Made by a program: the position numbers and the translations under genes. Below are positions 60,628-64,000 of a DNA stretch of 64,000 nucleotides, in pieces. The DNA comes from Bartonella sp. ML70XJBT.G (GTDB lineage Bacteria; Pseudomonadota; Alphaproteobacteria; Rhizobiales; Rhizobiaceae). Each line of letters begins with the position of its first letter. Position 1 is the first letter of the stretch. The stretch is from assembly GCF_028618575.1 (NCBI RefSeq), contig NZ_JAQITA010000011.1, positions 1-64,000 on the forward strand, in the 5' to 3' direction. The notes beneath the pieces are model-generated. The model did no database searches, was not told the DNA's origin, and saw nothing but the letters and a program-made list of their open reading frames with translations.

Positions 60628-60911
60628 GCTTTTTGCCCGCAGTCTTTGTAGGATTCCATTTCTTCATCGGTGAGTTTTTGGCTGAGAAGCGTTTCGAGTT
60701 TGCCCTCTTTCACAGATGATAGGATATTGTTGCTGATGATGATGGGGGTGGAGGAGGGATTTTTCCCTTCCCAATTCCACATCGATTTGTTGAGTGGACG
60801 TTTAGAATATCCATCGCATTTTGGAAGTGACTTCAGAGTGTTTGATGAAGACATACAACCATTTAAGAGGATAAGCGATAAAATGACCCCAATTTTTTTA
60901 AATTCCCGCAT
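60624..60911 (-). CDS. vbhB7: VirB7-type lipoprotein of the Vbh T4SS
   Basis: A 95-residue lipoprotein with lipobox LLNGC (Cys19). [20 protein letters not shown] aligns with [19 protein letters not shown] of virB7 in the first locus. It follows virB6 with an eight-base gap. Confidence 0.88.
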   Translation of the reverse strand: MREFKKIGVILSLILLNGCMSSSNTLKSLPKCDGYSKRPLNKSMWNWEGKNPSSTPIIISNNILSSVKEGKLETLLSQKLTDEEMESYKDCGQKA

Positions 60912-60919
60912 TTTTGAAC

Positions 60920-61846
60920 TTAGTGCCCCCGTATTTTATTGAAGAGTTTTTGTAGACCATGCAAAGCAGCTCTAGCAGCGCGACCACTTAGTTCAGCAGT
61001 TTTTTTCGCTACTGGCCCTGAACCTGTAAGGGAGGCTCCTCCAGAGGCTAAACCCGATGCTATGTCAGGTAGTCTGAGGAAAAGGAAAATACCACCAATG
61101 CCAACAACCAAGAATTGAATTAAAGTAGCGATGATATCGTCAACACCTTTTGAAAAAATGTTCATTGAAATTTTAACGTATAAGCCACCAAGTAAAACAA
61201 CTAAAACATATAAAATGATGAAGTTTGCTGTTTGGTTTAGCCATGCTTCTGTGAAACGCCTTGTGGATGAAAACATATAAAGGCTTATGAAGAGTGGTCC
61301 TATTGATAGGACAAGAAATGATCCCAGTTTAGCAAATAGTGAAACGGTAAAACCGATTGTACAAAAAAAGGCAGAAATAATTAAGCAGATAATACCAACA
61401 AACCATGTCGCAATAAACTTCCCCATTTGAGTCAGCCCTGTGTACTGGTTTGCGGCGTCCAAAACCTGTCCTCCAGCTTGGCCCATCATATTATCCCATA
61501 CATTTCGATCCGAGTGTGCTGCACCTTGTGTGACATTTGCAATGGCATTCGGTAGATCATGAAAAAATATACCACTGACCCACTCATTATAAAGAGTAGC
61601 GTTTGTGGCGAGTGCAACAATGATGCCCAGTTTGAAAGTTGTCACTATAAATTCCCACAGTGGCATGGAAGAACGCCCATAGATGACATTGTAACCCATA
61701 AATATAATGTAGAGTGTACAAGATAGCTTAAGCGGAGCACTTAAGCTTGATGAAAGATTATTAATGATTTTACCCATTGTCTCTGTAAGGGGCTCCATCA
61801 ACATATCATCTATATCAGTAAATACGCCTTTGGTTACTATTGCCAT
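60920..61846 (-). CDS. vbhB6: VirB6-type channel protein of the Vbh T4SS
   Basis: A 308-residue polytopic TrbL/VirB6 protein with about six membrane helices and the hallmark LVLSIGPLFISLYMFSSTRR. Its first 80 codons are duplicated at 55488-55740. It lies between an eexN gene and virB7. Confidence 0.92.
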   Translation of the reverse strand: MAIVTKGVFTDIDDMLMEPLTETMGKIINNLSSSLSAPLKLSCTLYIIFMGYNVIYGRSSMPLWEFIVTTFKLGIIVALATNATLYNEWVSGIFFHDLPNAIANVTQGAAHSDRNVWDNMMGQAGGQVLDAANQYTGLTQMGKFIATWFVGIICLIISAFFCTIGFTVSLFAKLGSFLVLSIGPLFISLYMFSSTRRFTEAWLNQTANFIILYVLVVLLGGLYVKISMNIFSKGVDDIIATLIQFLVVGIGGIFLFLRLPDIASGLASGGASLTGSGPVAKKTAELSGRAARAALHGLQKLFNKIRGH

Positions 61847-61872
61847 TTAGATGCTCCGCTCTTCATTGTGTC

Positions 61873-62277
61873 TTAATGGTTATTTTGTTGTTCTTCTGCC
61901 GCGCGCTCTTTTGCTCTTCGTTCTTCCTCAGCACGTAGCTTTGCTTTCTGTTCAGCTATTACTTTTTGATTCTCTTCTCTCATTTTTTCTATATCGGCCC
62001 TCATTTGAGCTTTCAATTTTTCCGTTGATTTGCGATTTTCTTCGTCAATTTTACGACTTCTTTCTGCTGCTTTTGCCTGACGTTCCTTATCAAGTTCTAA
62101 AAATGCTAACCGCATGTTTTCACAATTTTTTGAAGTTCCTGCGAATCCACATCTAGCGTCCCACTCTAAGCGTAATTTTTCATCTTTTTTAAATTCTGCG
62201 ACACTATAGGTTTTTTCACATCCAGCAGCGATGAGTCCTGTGCAAAGCAACAGTGCTGTGAGAATTGTTTTGTTCAT
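61873..62277 (-). CDS. EexN-family entry-exclusion lipoprotein
   Basis: A 134-residue lipoprotein: lipobox IAAGC, core CEKTYSVAEFKKDEKL and CGFAGTSKNCENMRLA, then a long charged coiled tail. It precedes virB6, in the place where the second block has the 55776 copy before the virB6 fragment. Confidence 0.85.
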   Translation of the reverse strand: MNKTILTALLLCTGLIAAGCEKTYSVAEFKKDEKLRLEWDARCGFAGTSKNCENMRLAFLELDKERQAKAAERSRKIDEENRKSTEKLKAQMRADIEKMREENQKVIAEQKAKLRAEEERRAKERAAEEQQNNH

Positions 62278-62418
62278 AAATATTTCCCCTTCGTTTTTTC
62301 AGTTTTTAAAGTGTGAGCACAATTTTTAAATTATGCTCTGTGTTTTAGGTTTTTGTAACCCGTGATGACAAATCTAGGGCACAGACAAAATGTTGCCATA
62401 AATATTTCAGTCTACAAT

Positions 62419-62769
62419 TCAATTGCTGTCCTGTTTCTGTTCAGCTTGTTTTTTTGCTTCTTGTTCAGCTTCACTTTTTTCACTTTGAGCACGCATTTCG
62501 GCTTTAAATTTTTCCATAGCATCACGAAGCTCTTCGTTGTGTTTACTAATTCTCTCTGCAGCTTTTTCCCGACGTTCTTTGTCAAGTTCAAGTGCTGCTA
62601 ATCTCAGGTTTTCACAATTTTTTGAGGTTCCTGTGAATCCACATCTTGCGCCCCATTCTTCCATCAATTTTTGATCTTTTTTAAATTCTGCAACGCTATA
62701 GGTTTTTTCGCAACCAGCAGTGATAATTCCAGTAAAAAGCAATAGTGCTGTGAGAATGACTTTGTTCAT
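62419..62769 (-). CDS. EexN-family entry-exclusion lipoprotein
   Basis: A 116-residue lipoprotein: lipobox ITAGC, core CEKTYSVAEFKKDQKL and CGFTGTSKNCENLRLA, with a charged coiled tail of medium length. It begins two bases after the stop of the next upstream copy. Confidence 0.85.
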   Translation of the reverse strand: MNKVILTALLLFTGIITAGCEKTYSVAEFKKDQKLMEEWGARCGFTGTSKNCENLRLAALELDKERREKAAERISKHNEELRDAMEKFKAEMRAQSEKSEAEQEAKKQAEQKQDSN

Positions 62770-62771
62770 GA

Positions 62772-63044
62772 TTAATGATTGTTCTCTTGTTTTTCAGATT
62801 TTTGCTGATTATCATTTGTAGAGCCAAAACTGCCCCATTTTTTACGAGTTTCAAGTTCAGCTTGCTCTGCGTTTTTACAATTTTTTGATTTGAGATCCCC
62901 TGAAGTCAAACATTTCACTAATACTTCTTCCATCAGTTTTTTGTCTTTTTTTAACTCTTCTACACTGTAGGTTTTTTCACACCCAGTGGCGATAAATCCT
63001 GTACAAAGCAGCAATGTGGTGATGATGATTTTGTTCATATTCAA
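62772..63044 (-). CDS. EexN-family lipoprotein, divergent copy
   Basis: A 90-residue lipoprotein with lipobox IATGC and CEKTYSVEELKKDKKL; the second cysteine region is changed to CLTSGDLKSKNCKNAEQA. It is the most divergent intact EexN copy, directly behind virB5. Confidence 0.8.
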   Translation of the reverse strand: MNMNKIIITTLLLCTGFIATGCEKTYSVEELKKDKKLMEEVLVKCLTSGDLKSKNCKNAEQAELETRKKWGSFGSTNDNQQKSEKQENNH

Positions 63045-63061
63045 GCCCCTCTTTTTTACTT

Positions 63062-63796
63062 TTATTGACCACGGAGTTGTTTTGCCAAAGCTTTGTATCG
63101 TGCTTTAAATTCTTCCATTTCACGTTTTTCTGCAGCTTTTTCTTCCGCTTGTTGGATCATTGCCGCGGCTTGCATTTGGAGGACTTTTGTTTGAAGGTCT
63201 GCTTGTATTGCTGCTAATTGTGCTTGAATGCCTTGAATTTCCCCAGCGTCTTTTGTATTGCCAAGTTTGTCAAGAAGTTTGTTAATGTTTTTTTGTGTTT
63301 CACTGGCTTCTTCATAAACATCTTGGCCTTTTGCCGCTTGCCCTACCATGCGCTGTTGTGCTTTTTTCACTTCCTCTGCGTAAAAAGCATCCACTGCCTC
63401 TTTTGACCCTGCGCCCCCCGCGGGCTCTTTGTATAAGAGTTCTTCTTGCCATTTTTGCGCGTTTTTGCTGCCACCACCGCCGCCGCCGCCGCTACCACCA
63501 CCGCTGCCCATCGATTGTTGAAAATGGTTAAAATCAGAAGGCAGGGCGCCATTGCTCCCCTGCTTGTTGAACAGGTCTTTCAATGCCGATATATCAGGCT
63601 TGACATTTAAGGATTTATAGAGCTCTTTCATTTGATCAAGTTGATCTTGTAATTTTTTAAACTGTTCTTTTAATTGATTCAATTGCCCTATGTTTTGCTG
63701 CAGTATTTGCCAATCAAAGGGACCACCGCCAAGTGCATTTGCTTGAGATGCAAAAGAAATTGTGCAGAAGGCTGTTGCATATAAAAGTTTTTTCAT
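63062..63796 (-). CDS. vbhB5: VirB5-type pilus protein of the Vbh T4SS
   Basis: A 244-residue exported protein with signal peptide cut after SQANA (about residue 19), a helical Gln/Lys/Leu-rich region (QLNQLKEQFKKLQDQLDQMK), a glycine run GGGSGGGGGGGS in the middle, and a second long helical part. It is longer than VirB5 of the first locus and resembles the TrbJ/VirB5 type. Start ATG 63796 (MKKLLYATAF) overlaps the virB4 stop (ATGA). Confidence 0.87.
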   Translation of the reverse strand: MKKLLYATAFCTISFASQANALGGGPFDWQILQQNIGQLNQLKEQFKKLQDQLDQMKELYKSLNVKPDISALKDLFNKQGSNGALPSDFNHFQQSMGSGGGSGGGGGGGSKNAQKWQEELLYKEPAGGAGSKEAVDAFYAEEVKKAQQRMVGQAAKGQDVYEEASETQKNINKLLDKLGNTKDAGEIQGIQAQLAAIQADLQTKVLQMQAAAMIQQAEEKAAEKREMEEFKARYKALAKQLRGQ

Positions 63797-64000
63797 TGTT
63801 TTGACCTTTCTTGAAAAAGAGGAAGCCATTTTTCTGGAGATTCACCAACTTCATCCATGATGGTTTCTAAAAGTTCAATGTTTTTGGTGGTGCCGCTGAG
63901 GATGGCTATTTCATCATCAAAGCCACGTAAATTCAGCTCTGCGACAACAGAACTTTGCCCCTGTTTGATGAGAAAACGCCGTGACTCACGGCTTAATTCT
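63793..64000 (-). CDS. vbhB4: VirB4-type ATPase of the Vbh T4SS, C-terminal end
   Basis: The last 68 codons only; the rest lies beyond the window. ESRRFLIKQGQSSVVAELNL and DDEIAILSGTTKNIELL align with the C terminus of VirB4 at 45270. The stop is TGA 63793, overlapping the virB5 start. Confidence 0.92.
   Translation of the reverse strand, partial: ELSRESRRFLIKQGQSSVVAELNLRGFDDEIAILSGTTKNIELLETIMDEVGESPEKWLPLFQERSKQ

Overview
The window is chromosomal DNA of a Bartonella species, most likely from the radiating lineage that carries the VirB/VirD4 system (relatives of B. henselae, B. tribocorum and B. grahamii). The basis is a complete virB2-virB11/virD4 locus with Bep effectors (FIC, BID and tyrosine-motif proteins), a VbhA/VbhT-type FIC pair next to a second VirB-like locus, and four copies of the Bartonella-specific Brt RNA plus XRE regulator pair. 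The DNA is AT-rich with long, decayed intergenic stretches, as is usual in this genus. No tRNA, rRNA, CRISPR or insertion sequence was recognised.

Layout. 0.3-8 kb: core genes pyrF, hisS, an unknown 176-residue protein, a peroxiredoxin with a decayed partial tandem copy, and pgm. 8-16 kb: fumC and the CIRCE-controlled groES-groEL, enclosed by an inverted repeat. Each arm holds a broken, internally rearranged groEL 3' fragment and a Brt RNA/XRE regulator pair; a second Brt/regulator pair lies outside each arm, intact on the right and decayed on the left. 17-22 kb: a YjdM-like zinc-ribbon protein, then nfuA-type Fe-S scaffold, universal stress protein, trpS and murJ on the minus strand.

23-48 kb (all minus strand, so read from right to left): virB2-virB11, an antitoxin-like small gene, a BepA paralogue with a ruined FIC motif, a frameshifted antitoxin, a BepA with an intact FIC motif, virD4, an antitoxin remnant, bepC, two BepD-like proteins, a BepE-like protein and a BepF-like protein. 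VirB proteins form the transporter, VirD4 is the coupling ATPase, and the Beps are its substrates, delivered through C-terminal BID domains and charged tails. 48.6-54 kb: a nuclease-fold membrane protein divergent from virB2, a broken ATP-grasp gene, and a three-gene ABC-2 exporter.

54.7-64 kb: intact vbhA antitoxin and a vbhT toxin cut down to its FIC domain. It faces a minus-strand Vbh-type T4SS (virB4 end, virB5, three EexN lipoproteins, virB6-virB11), followed by two more EexN genes, an EexN remnant and a 5' virB6 fragment. The repeated eexN-virB6 block on both sides of virB7-B11 looks like the scar of a larger tandem duplication.

The most interesting points are the graded decay of FIC antitoxin genes in front of the FIC effectors, the loss of FIC catalytic residues in one BepA paralogue, base-pair covariation among the four Brt RNAs, and the inverted repeat around fumC-groESL.
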